DNA of 6,654 bases from an uncultured Spirochaetaceae bacterium (GCA_946410375.1 CAMKAB010000046.1:1-6654); one strand, 5' to 3'. Positions 1 through 6,071 are shown, counted from the first letter of the stretch. Made by a program: numbers and translations. The notes: generated from the sequence alone by a model not told the origin.

Positions 1-1325
1 GTTGCGTATGCCTTCTCCATACGGTACTTTACCAACGCTTCTCTTTCCTCATCCTTGATTATCACGCCCTGAACTTCAATATCCGGAATAAGTCCTTCGT
101 TGTGATACTCATTTCCCGAAGGAGGAATAAGTCCTGCAGTTGTAACCGAAGCATATCCGTCCATATACGGCACAACAACCTGCATTATCCCTTTACCGAA
201 GGATTTCGTTCCGATAAGCGTTGCGCGTCCGTTATCCCGGAGCGACGCAGACAAAACCTCGGAAGAACTCGCAGTGCCTCCGTTTATGAGAACCGCAATC
301 TTTATGTTTTCGGGAACCAAAACACCGTTTGTCGCATTGAATGTCACATTGTTTTTTTCGTCTTTGTATTTAATCGTGAGCAGCTTTTCTTTTTCTACAA
401 ACAAATTGGCAATCTCAAGAGCGATATCCACATCTCCGCCCGGGTTATCTCTCAGGTCTATAATCAGGGATTTCATTCCCTGAGTTCTTAAATCTTTTAA
501 AGCCGTGTACACCTTATTGAACGTATCCTGAGTAAACTTCAAAATCAGCATATAACCGATGCCATCTTCCAACATTGAGTATTCAACCGTAGGAACAATA
601 ACAACCGCTCTTTTAAAAACGGCATTAAAAACGGACTCGCCTCTCTTAATCGTAAGCTCAACTTCCGAACCGACTTCTCCCTTAATCAGGTTAGCGCATT
701 CATTCGCTTCCAGAGAAACAACATCCTGTCCGTTTATATGCGTGATATAATCGCCGCTGAGAAGTCCGCCCCTCGACGCGGGAGAATTGGGAAACACCTG
801 AGAAATATAACAGTACATCGTTTCTTCTTTGTCGGGATTCTGATAATTCAAAAATGTTTTTGAAAAATAAAATCCGAGTCCGCCGTACTGACCGGTGATT
901 TCTTCTTTATAATCATCGGTATTCTCTTCTTTTACGTAGTACGTATACTTATCGCCGAGCGTATCAAACATCGCCGTAGCCATCGCATCGTATACTTTAT
1001 CGTAATCAATATTCCATAAATAATTACGGTTAAGATGTTTATACAAACCGGTAAGTTTTTTCATGTCGGAATCTATTCTTTCCTCTTCCGATTCGGACAC
1101 ATCGTTAGCTTTAATGAACGAATCGAGACTCACCGGACTCTGTCCGGACTCTGAGCCTCCCTGCGCCCTTAAAGACTCGCTCCTTTGCAAGTCCAATTCT
1201 TTATGGAATAAATTTGAAAAAACCGACTTAACAGTATTCGGAACAAACAAATACGCAGCTGAGGCCATAAAAGCGACAACCAAAAAAGAGATAATCAAAA
1301 GCAAAAGAATATGCTTTTTATTCAT
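1..1325 (-). CDS. S41 family carboxy-terminal processing peptidase (CtpA/CtpB type), 3' end outside window
   Basis: This is an extracytoplasmic serine protease of the tail-specific (Tsp/CtpA/CtpB) family, which cleaves near protein C-termini. I translated 441 codons; the 3' end is cut by the window edge. Residues 5-28 form one hydrophobic segment, an uncleaved anchor or signal peptide. Residues about 50-85 are a polar linker. A PDZ domain spans roughly 145-240 and starts with the carboxylate-binding loop GGLGF (149-152 region). The protease core carries LRDNPGG (291-297), GGTASSSE (349-356) and SFGKG (375-379). By spacing, the catalytic residues are Ser353 and Lys378, 25 residues apart as in characterised family members, with Gln382 completing the Ser-Lys-Gln triad. 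The start at 1325 has an AGGAG ribosome site at 1337-1341. It lies 96 nt downstream of the SPFH gene with no clear terminator between, so co-transcription is plausible. All expected catalytic residues are present. The substrate is unknown. Confidence 0.93.
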   Translation of the reverse strand, partial: MNKKHILLLLIISFLVVAFMASAAYLFVPNTVKSVFSNLFHKELDLQRSESLRAQGGSESGQSPVSLDSFIKANDVSESEEERIDSDMKKLTGLYKHLNRNYLWNIDYDKVYDAMATAMFDTLGDKYTYYVKEENTDDYKEEITGQYGGLGFYFSKTFLNYQNPDKEETMYCYISQVFPNSPASRGGLLSGDYITHINGQDVVSLEANECANLIKGEVGSEVELTIKRGESVFNAVFKRAVVIVPTVEYSMLEDGIGYMLILKFTQDTFNKVYTALKDLRTQGMKSLIIDLRDNPGGDVDIALEIANLFVEKEKLLTIKYKDEKNNVTFNATNGVLVPENIKIAVLINGGTASSSEVLSASLRDNGRATLIGTKSFGKGIMQVVVPYMDGYASVTTAGLIPPSGNEYHNEGLIPDIEVQGVIIKDEEREALVKYRMEKAYA

Positions 1326-1421
1326 TTCAAATACGTCTCCTTTCCGTTATTCATTCCGTTTGTCTTTTCTATTTCACTTGCGGAACAATCTCTGAAATCA
1401 CTCCCGATGCGGAAACTCCGT

Positions 1422-2411
1422 TCAGTTTAAATTAACCAGCGTTCCGTTTGCGGTAAGCGGCAAGTACGTAGGAACCTCGACTCCGTTCCAATTCAATGCT
1501 CTTTGTTCTTCAATATCCAGTCCGCGCGTGGTTTTAATCACATCGGCATACGGCTCAAGAGACTTGTAGTAACTCGCTTCCGCTTCTCCTGCGATTTTTC
1601 TCGCCTCTGCTTCACCCTCGGCTTTTATTTTCGCCGCATTCGCAAATCCCACCGCTTCCGCTTCCCGCGCAAGAGCCTCCTGCTTCGCTACAGACACCTT
1701 CATCGCCGCTTCAATTTCCGCTTTTTCCTTTGCCGCATTCGCCTCAGCCACCTGTTTTTGCGAATTTTGCTTTGTTACTTCCAGTTCCTGCTGAGCAACT
1801 TTAACCTGCTGAGCCATAGCCATCGTATTTGCGATCTGCTTATCAAATTCCGCCGACCAATCCCAATTATTTATCGTAACGCTGCTGATTAGAACCGGAT
1901 AATAACTCAAACGGTTTATAAGCGCCAAGCGGACCTTATCCGTTACTTCATCCTGCTTTTCCACGATGTTGTAAATGGAATATTTACCGATAACTTCTTT
2001 AATTGAACCAAGCGTGTTGTCTTTTACAAGATTCCTGATGGACTGTTCGGAATAACCGTTTACAATATCCAGAATCTTAGCTTCATCATACGTCCAATAT
2101 ACCACGATATTACATGCCACAGACTGCATATCCTGCGTCACCGCCGCATCGCTTCCCATGGAAAAACTCATTTCCAACTGCTTGGGGCTCAAATCGTATT
2201 TTTTTATAGACTGCACAAAAGGCGTTTTGAATATCAAACCGGGCTGGAGAACCGTGTCTCCCGCCTTTCCAAACGTCACCCTAACCCCTCTTTGCGTGGG
2301 AGACAAAATGCAAAACGAAGAAAAACCTATAATTATCAAAAGAAGGACAACTGCTCCGACACCGATAATTTTTCTGAATTTACTGAAATCTCTGAACATA
2401 TTCTTCTCCAT
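1422..2411 (-). CDS. SPFH/prohibitin-family (Band 7) membrane protein, HflC/prohibitin-like
   Basis: This 329-residue protein is complete. Residues 1-14 are a short basic N-terminus, 15-36 are one transmembrane segment, and about 37-200 are an SPFH/Band 7 domain. About 200-285 are an Ala/Glu/Lys/Gln-rich stretch predicted to be a long coiled coil (QQVKVAQQELEV, then many AEA/EAEA steps). The last 45 residues include WNGVEVPTYLP. Family members form large membrane-bound rings or scaffolds that partition membrane or restrain proteases such as FtsH. The topology suggests a single N-terminal anchor with most of the protein on one face of the inner membrane. There is no NfeD-like or second SPFH (HflK) gene beside it, so it probably acts as a homo-oligomer. 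The neighbouring S41 peptidase may be functionally linked, but that is inferred from position only. Assigning it to HflC rather than another SPFH subgroup is not possible by eye. Confidence 0.9.
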   Translation of the reverse strand: MEKNMFRDFSKFRKIIGVGAVVLLLIIIGFSSFCILSPTQRGVRVTFGKAGDTVLQPGLIFKTPFVQSIKKYDLSPKQLEMSFSMGSDAAVTQDMQSVACNIVVYWTYDEAKILDIVNGYSEQSIRNLVKDNTLGSIKEVIGKYSIYNIVEKQDEVTDKVRLALINRLSYYPVLISSVTINNWDWSAEFDKQIANTMAMAQQVKVAQQELEVTKQNSQKQVAEANAAKEKAEIEAAMKVSVAKQEALAREAEAVGFANAAKIKAEGEAEARKIAGEAEASYYKSLEPYADVIKTTRGLDIEEQRALNWNGVEVPTYLPLTANGTLVNLN

Positions 2412-2420
2412 ATTGCAAAG

Positions 2421-2426
2421 CCTCCT
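2421..2426 (-). promoter_or_regulatory. Ribosome binding site of the SPFH gene
   Basis: A perfect AGGAGG on the minus strand lies 9 nt before the ATG at 2411. It decides between two in-frame methionines (residues 1 and 5): the first is ideally placed, while the second would be 21 nt away. Confidence 0.8.
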
Positions 2427-2436
2427 GCTCTAAAAA

Positions 2437-2469
2437 GGTGTTTTTTCCGCTTTGAAAAGCGTTTTCACC
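2437..2469. repeat. Inverted repeat (hairpin) in the jag-SPFH gap
   Basis: CGCTTT (2448-2453) and AAAGCG (2456-2461) are exact complements around a 2-nt loop; it can also be drawn as 5 bp with a tetraloop. An outer GGTG (2437-2440) and CACC (2466-2469) can pair across an A-rich or T-rich internal loop. On the transcribed minus strand the hairpin is followed by GAAAAAACACC and not by a T-tract, so it is unlikely to be an intrinsic terminator. It sits 11 nt upstream of the AGGAGG of the SPFH gene and could affect mRNA processing or stability. The function is unknown. Confidence 0.5.
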
Positions 2470-2522
2470 GCCGGTTTTTCCGTATATAAACGTAAAAAAC
2501 TTCATCTGAAACACTAAAAATC

Positions 2523-3290
2523 TCAGTAGCGCCTTTTTGCGAAAATACGGATTTGTTTAAGAATGCCGTCTCCTTCGCTCTTTGTGTCTATTCCGGTTAC
2601 ATCGGAAAGAGCTGTGTGAACAAGTCTTCTCTCATACGGATTCATCGGCTCCAAAAGTCTGCTTCTCCCCGTTTTTTTAACCTGCATCGCAACTCTGAAA
2701 GCGTTCTTTATAATCTGGTCTTCGTGGCGCACTCTGTAGCTTTCGGTATCTACGATAATCTTTCTTCTTGCATCGAACTTACCGGTGTAAACATTTACCA
2801 AAACCTGAATCGCATCAAGATTTTTACCTTTTCTACCGATTATGATGTTTGAATCCATGCTTTCAATGTTAATGTACAGCTTCTTTCCCTTTCTTGAAGA
2901 AACTGCTGCAGAACACTGATATCCCATTTTTTCAACAATACCCTCGATAAAAGCGCATAACTTCTTTTCAAGTTCTTCATCTTCTTCAAGGGTTTCTTCC
3001 TCTTCTTCTTCGTATTCGGAATAATCCGAATCATCATCAAAGCCCTCTTCATCTTCGTTTTTATTTTCGAAATCGGAAGAAACGTTTGCGCTCTCTTCGT
3101 TTTCCTCTTCCTCTTCGTTTTCAAACGTTTCGTTTACATGAACTCTGATTTTTACGTTTCCTCTCTTGAAAAGCCCTCTTTTTCCATCGTCCAAAATTTC
3201 TACTTCAAAATTCTCTCTATCAATACGAAGCTCTTCAATCGCTTTATTTATCGCTTCCGTCTCTGTTTTTGCTTCAAATTCCTTATACAT
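2523..3290 (-). CDS. jag: Jag/KhpB-like RNA-binding protein (Jag-N, KH, R3H)
   Basis: This 255-residue cytoplasmic RNA-binding protein is the usual partner gene of yidC/spoIIIJ. The Jag-N domain covers about 1-52, with KRGLFKRG at 37-44. An acidic, low-complexity linker spans about 54-109, with roughly 32 of 55 residues Glu or Asp. A type II KH domain covers about 110-185, with the GxxG loop GRKG at 152-155. An R3H domain covers about 190-255, with the Arg-x3-His signature at R221 and H225. Jag/KhpB homologues bind RNA and influence cell envelope synthesis and division in other bacteria. The role here is inferred from family and position. The start at 3290 is the first in-frame ATG after an in-frame TGA about 20 nt upstream. 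Its ribosome site is poor, with only GAAGAAGAG touching the ATG and an AAGGA too far upstream. yidC lies 144 nt upstream, with a hairpin in the gap. Confidence 0.92.
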   Translation of the reverse strand: MYKEFEAKTETEAINKAIEELRIDRENFEVEILDDGKRGLFKRGNVKIRVHVNETFENEEEEENEESANVSSDFENKNEDEEGFDDDSDYSEYEEEEEETLEEDEELEKKLCAFIEGIVEKMGYQCSAAVSSRKGKKLYINIESMDSNIIIGRKGKNLDAIQVLVNVYTGKFDARRKIIVDTESYRVRHEDQIIKNAFRVAMQVKKTGRSRLLEPMNPYERRLVHTALSDVTGIDTKSEGDGILKQIRIFAKRRY

Positions 3291-3361
3291 CTCTTCTTCG
3301 GCGCCGTCCTTATTTTTTCATCGCTTTTCAATGTCTTTCACCTTTTTTCAGTATCTTTCCG

Positions 3362-3389
3362 AAAGGCGAATAACTATTCAATCGCCTTT
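3362..3389. repeat. Hairpin in the yidC-jag intergenic leader
   Basis: AAAGGCGA (3362-3369) and TCGCCTTT (3382-3389) form a perfect 8-bp stem around a 12-nt loop that can pair a little further (ATA/TAT). On the minus strand the stem is followed by CGGAAAG, so it is not a typical terminator of yidC. On the plus strand it is followed by only a short TTTT run. It lies about 70 nt upstream of the jag start and may be an RNA processing, stability or attenuation element. Confidence 0.5.
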
Positions 3390-3395
3390 TAACGC

Positions 3396-3418
3396 ATTAA
3401 ATACGAATTAAATACGAA
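3396..3418. repeat. 11-bp tandem direct repeat downstream of yidC
   Basis: Two perfect adjacent copies of TTAAATACGAA occupy 3397-3407 and 3408-3418; the period of 11 extends one base to the left. The repeat lies just after the yidC stop codon and 7 nt from the hairpin. It may be a protein-binding repeat with helical spacing or a slippage product. Nothing in the sequence decides which. Confidence 0.6.
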
Positions 3419-3434
3419 ACCGACGCCTCTCCCT

Positions 3435-5198
3435 TTATTTTTTCTTTGTTGTTTTCTTCGTTTTACCGTCTGTTTTTGAATGTACCACTTCAAACCCAGT
3501 CGGATTTTTCTTCATCTTATTGTTAGTATAAATCTGCTGTAAAATGGAAAGCACGTTCTGAGTTGTCCAGTAAAGAAGCAATCCGGACGGCGCTCCGTAC
3601 AAAATAAAGAAGAAGAAAATAGGCATTCCCCACGTCATAAGCCACTGGTTGTTTCCCATTGAAGAACTGTTTTGGTTGGACATTTGCGTAAACTTCATTG
3701 AGAAAATCATACTCACAGTGTAAATAACAGGTAACAAATGAATCTGGTTTCCTAAGAACGGCAGTCTGAATCCGAGAGTGAACACTGTTTCCGGCACGGA
3801 AAGATCAGGAATCCAACCCGGAAGGAACATCGCTCCCCGAAGCTCGAAGTGTCTGTTTAAAAGTCCGTAAAAAGCAATCAGAATCGGAAACTGTATTAAC
3901 ATCAGCAAACAGCCGCCCATCGGATTTATTCCCTTTTCCTTGTAAAGCTTTTGAACTTCTTCGTTCTGCTTCTGCGGGTTATTCGGATATTTCGCCTTTA
4001 TTTCTTCCACTAACGGACTGATACTCGCCATTTTAGCGCTTGATTCGGTGCTTTTTTTCTGAAGCGGCCAAAGCAGGAATTTTAAAATGATGGTAAGAAT
4101 AATAATATCAACGCCGTAGTTCGGAACAATCTTGTTCAGTATCATCAAACACCATTTCAGAATGTTCTCCAGCCAACCAAGCATTGAACCTCCTTCCATG
4201 GCATCATCAAGATTAAAGCCTCTCACTCCCCATTCGTTATCCGTTCCGCTGTAGTAAGAACCGAGATATTTCTTTAATTGAGGTCCGCAATAGAAATAAA
4301 CGCTGCTTTTTTTGCTTTCGCTTTTCGGTATGCTTACGTAAATGCTGTTGCTCTGCGCTATTCCGCTATACGACCTCTGTCGGGCGCTCCACTTGTATTC
4401 GGCTTCCTCGTTTTCCGGACGCGCAATAACGGTGAAGTATTTTCCCGTAAGAGACAACCAGTTCAAGTCACGTGTAGTGAAGAAAGAACCGTCTTTCGCA
4501 AGCTTAATCGCCATTTTTTTGGCTTTGTTATTCTTACTTACGAGACCGGCGTAAAAACGTCTGTAATCGCCGTATGCGGACCGTCCCGAACCCGGATTAA
4601 CGATTTCAGGACCAACCTGCGGCTCATAAGACATAGTGTATGCGTAAACGCCTTCTTCCAGACCTTCTCCCTGAACCTCAACGCTTAACTTAATCAAATA
4701 CTCGTTTGCTTTGAATTCGTAAGTTTTTACAAGCGTGAACTCTTTTCCTTCCGCATTTTGATAGGAATTGGTAAAAATAATCTTTTCACCTTCCGTTCTG
4801 TAAGCGAAATTATCGTTTATCGGATTCTGAAAATCATCAGCCCAATAAAGCATAAAAGCCTTTTTAGCGGTTTCTCCGCTATAAACTATATCCACAAACT
4901 GACCGTCTGCGTTTGCATGATTTTTTAACTTAAGGGAAGAAACAGAAGCTCCCTTCGTGCTGAAAGTGACATTAAATACATTTGTTTCGTATTTAAACGT
5001 CTCTTCTTTCGCCTGCCCCAGACTCTTATAACTGACTTTTTTTGCGGGAGCGGCGCTGAGCTCTTCTATTGTCGGACTCGTAGTATTCTGATTTACGCCG
5101 TTTGCTGAACGTTGCGGCAAACAGGAAACATACAAAAAACTTAATCCGAGTAACAGTACAAGAGATAAAACTACAAAACGAAGCTGTTTTGTTTTCAT
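3435..5198 (-). CDS. yidC: Membrane protein insertase YidC (Oxa1/Alb3 family, Gram-negative type)
   Basis: This 587-residue inner-membrane insertase and chaperone places membrane proteins in the bilayer alone or with SecYEG. The long periplasmic P1 domain (about 50-335) is the Gram-negative architecture. N-terminal segment 7-26 is hydrophobic and ends in LYVSC, a possible spirochaetal lipobox with Cys26. The conserved 60KD_IMP core covers about 340-565: the segment around 360-380 (GVDIIILTIILKFLLWPLQ), the hairpin loop C1 with SSAKM and PNNPQKQNEEVQKLYKEKGINPMGG (split here across 386-429), and later membrane segments near 430-447, 485-500, 520-537 and 538-555. The conserved positive residue in the hydrophilic groove, Arg in E. 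coli, is Lys373 here. The C-terminus is basic (ending KKTTKKK), as expected for ribosome contact. The start has a GGAGA site 5 nt upstream (5204-5208). yidD, commonly between rnpA and yidC, is missing. Confidence 0.96.
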   Translation of the reverse strand: MKTKQLRFVVLSLVLLLGLSFLYVSCLPQRSANGVNQNTTSPTIEELSAAPAKKVSYKSLGQAKEETFKYETNVFNVTFSTKGASVSSLKLKNHANADGQFVDIVYSGETAKKAFMLYWADDFQNPINDNFAYRTEGEKIIFTNSYQNAEGKEFTLVKTYEFKANEYLIKLSVEVQGEGLEEGVYAYTMSYEPQVGPEIVNPGSGRSAYGDYRRFYAGLVSKNNKAKKMAIKLAKDGSFFTTRDLNWLSLTGKYFTVIARPENEEAEYKWSARQRSYSGIAQSNSIYVSIPKSESKKSSVYFYCGPQLKKYLGSYYSGTDNEWGVRGFNLDDAMEGGSMLGWLENILKWCLMILNKIVPNYGVDIIILTIILKFLLWPLQKKSTESSAKMASISPLVEEIKAKYPNNPQKQNEEVQKLYKEKGINPMGGCLLMLIQFPILIAFYGLLNRHFELRGAMFLPGWIPDLSVPETVFTLGFRLPFLGNQIHLLPVIYTVSMIFSMKFTQMSNQNSSSMGNNQWLMTWGMPIFFFFILYGAPSGLLLYWTTQNVLSILQQIYTNNKMKKNPTGFEVVHSKTDGKTKKTTKKK

Positions 5199-5352
5199 AA
5201 AATTCTCCGTAAAGGAACCGGTAAGTTTCCTTCATAAATTGTACATATCCTCGGATTGCATATATATTTACGAAATTTTACGAGTTCCTCTTAATCTCTG
5301 ATTATGAAAATAAGGATTATTTAAAAATAAAAAAATATTTAAGTATACACAC
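5199..5352. other. AT-rich gap between rnpA and yidC, no gene seen
   Basis: This stretch is very AT-rich and has no start-bearing ORF with coding character. yidD does not occur here. A TATACT hexamer (minus strand, about 5348-5343) has a possible upstream CTGAAA at 17 nt, and a TACAAT hexamer lies near 5242. Neither has a convincing pair of boxes. AAGGAA and TTCCTT (around 5211-5231) can form a 6-bp stem just upstream of the yidC ribosome site. A separate yidC promoter remains possible but is not shown. Confidence 0.35.
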
Positions 5353-5376
5353 AAAAAACTAGGCTTTCAGAAGCCC
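5353..5376 (-). terminator. Candidate weak intrinsic terminator/attenuator at the rnpA stop
   Basis: On the minus strand GGCTT (5375-5371), loop CTGA (5370-5367) and AAGCC (5366-5362) form a 5-bp stem, with a possible extra G-U pair. The stem is followed, after the AG of the stop codon, by TTTTTT (5358-5353). The stem lies inside the last rnpA codons, so it may reduce read-through into yidC rather than stop it. The short stem makes it weak. Confidence 0.4.
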
Positions 5377-5715
5377 GCCGACTTTTAATAAATTGAGTAA
5401 CGATTTTTCTTTTTCAATATAAGTTAAATTCAACTTACTGCAAGTATTGTAAACTATAACCAGGCAGTCTACACCCGGGCGGACATCTTCATAGTGTGTA
5501 CGCCAAATCTCTTTTATCTGACGCCTTATTTTATTACGTTCTATTGAATTACCAAAATGTTTTACCGGAATGACCATGAATCTGCTGTAAGATAATCCAT
5601 TGTCTTTCACTAATAATTTAAAGCAGGAGAAAGAATACTTTTTTCCTGCCTTAAAAATAGCATCTATATCCGTTTTTTTTCTGATTATTCTCTCTTTAGT
5701 AAGGTTTCTTTTCAT
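5359..5715 (-). CDS. rnpA: Ribonuclease P protein component
   Basis: This 118-residue basic protein subunit of RNase P helps the catalytic RNA bind precursor tRNA and mature its 5' end. It is of normal family length. The N-terminus MKRNLTKERIIRKKTDIDAI matches the start of many RnpA proteins and fixes the start at 5715. The RNR motif region is RNKIRRQIKEIWR at 60-72, with Arg60, Asn61, Arg64 and Arg65. The segment before it, IPVKHFGNSIE (49-59), differs from the common VSKKVGxAVxR form. This fits a divergent spirochaete protein. Its start codon lies inside rpmH, with a 20-nt overlap in another frame. No purine-rich ribosome site is visible upstream of the ATG, so translation is probably coupled to rpmH. 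A hairpin and U-tract coincide with its stop codon. Confidence 0.94.
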   Translation of the reverse strand: MKRNLTKERIIRKKTDIDAIFKAGKKYSFSCFKLLVKDNGLSYSRFMVIPVKHFGNSIERNKIRRQIKEIWRTHYEDVRPGVDCLVIVYNTCSKLNLTYIEKEKSLLNLLKVGGLLKA

Positions 5716-5863
5716 CTGATACTGTTAAGCTGTGTCTGCCCTTAGCTCTTCTTCTGGCAAGCACCTGTCTTCCACCCTTACTGGCCATGCGAGCTCTGAA
5801 TCCGAATTTTCTGTTTCTTTTTACTTTGCTCGGCTGATACGTTCTTACGCCTTTGTAACTCAT
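5696..5863 (-). CDS. rpmH: 50S ribosomal protein L34
   Basis: This small basic large-subunit ribosomal protein has 55 residues translated from the sequence: MSYKGVRTYQPSKVKRNRKF at the start, then GFRARMASKGGRQVLARRRA (21-40) and KGRHSLTVSDEKKPY. The TYQPSK, GFRARM and GRQVLARRRAKGR blocks are diagnostic of L34. It is slightly long for the family. About 4 residues precede the usual MKRTYQPS-like start, and about 8 follow LTV. The C-terminal extra codons are those that overlap rnpA. The ATG at 5863 has GGAGA at 5871-5875, 7 nt upstream, which supports this start. It is the first gene after the promoter and leader in 5880-6028 and probably opens the rpmH-rnpA transcript. Confidence 0.96.
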   Translation of the reverse strand: MSYKGVRTYQPSKVKRNRKFGFRARMASKGGRQVLARRRAKGRHSLTVSDEKKPY

Positions 5864-5896
5864 GTGAATATCTCCATTTTTTATCGCTTACGCGGG

Positions 5897-5925
5897 ATTT
5901 TATTTTTTTCGAACACAAATACCAA
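5897..5925 (-). promoter_or_regulatory. Second, weaker candidate promoter of rpmH
   Basis: TTGGTA (5925-5920) and TAAAAT (5902-5897) are separated by exactly 17 nt on the minus strand. This would give a start near 5890 and a leader of about 26 nt. The -35 box matches the consensus at only 4 of 6 bases, so this is tentative in an AT-rich region. Confidence 0.3.
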
Positions 5926-5999
5926 CTGAAAAAATATGATTATCCGCATCTTTTAATAATCGTTTATTCAGGTAAAGCATACAAAGTGTCCGTTTTACG

Positions 6000-6028
6000 A
6001 GTATAAGAAGAGATTTTTTTTTAGTCAA
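6000..6028 (-). promoter_or_regulatory. Sigma-70-type promoter of rpmH-rnpA
   Basis: TTGACT (6028-6023) and TATACT (6005-6000), each 5 of 6 to the consensus, are separated by exactly 17 nt, of which nine are an A-run. Transcription should start near 5993, leaving a leader of about 130 nt before the rpmH ATG. Phased A/T-tracts lie upstream (6044-6071) and could act as an UP-element-like or curved activator. Confidence 0.65.
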
Positions 6029-6043
6029 TAGAAACATGAAATT

Positions 6044-6071
6044 AAAAAAAGGGACAAAAAACGCAAAAAAA
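6044..6071. promoter_or_regulatory. Phased A-tracts upstream of the rpmH promoter
   Basis: On the plus strand, A7 (6044-6050), A6 (6056-6061) and A7 (6065-6071) have centres about 11.5 and 9.5 bp apart, an average near one helical turn. This predicts intrinsic curvature. The tracts start 16 bp upstream of the -35 box, the range of the distal alpha-CTD contact. Confidence 0.5.

Noticed and set aside
102..1395. Plus-strand ORFs of 63-129 residues across the S41 gene
   Set aside because: They are antisense to a protease gene with intact motifs and a ribosome site. Their translations are low-complexity Ser/Arg/Phe-rich shadows with no recognisable domain.
1503..2489. Plus-strand ORFs antisense to the SPFH gene
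   Set aside because: The Arg/Phe/Leu-rich translation is what an Ala/Glu/Lys coiled-coil gene gives on its other strand, and no ribosome site supports them.
2840..3124. Minus-strand Lys-rich 94-residue ORF inside jag
   Set aside because: It is the shifted frame of the Glu-rich jag linker (GAA/GAG runs read as AAG/AGA). It overlaps the real gene fully.
4278..4688. 136-residue plus-strand ORF within yidC
   Set aside because: It is antisense to the conserved P1 domain of yidC, has no recognisable motif and has no promoter or ribosome site.
5026..5235. 69-residue minus-strand ORF overlapping the yidC start
   Set aside because: It lies out of frame with yidC over its signal region, shows no family signature and is not YidD-like. 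yidC has its own good ribosome site.
5864..5880. Tiny ORF ATG-GAG-ATA-TTC-ACA-TGA overlapping the rpmH start
   Set aside because: Its ATG overlaps the rpmH ribosome site (GGAGA), and it has no ribosome site of its own at a sensible distance. It is most likely chance.
5940..5948. oriC between DUF721 and rpmH
   Set aside because: Only one DnaA-box-like 9-mer is seen. There is no cluster, and dnaA is not adjacent. AT-richness alone is explained by promoter and leader.
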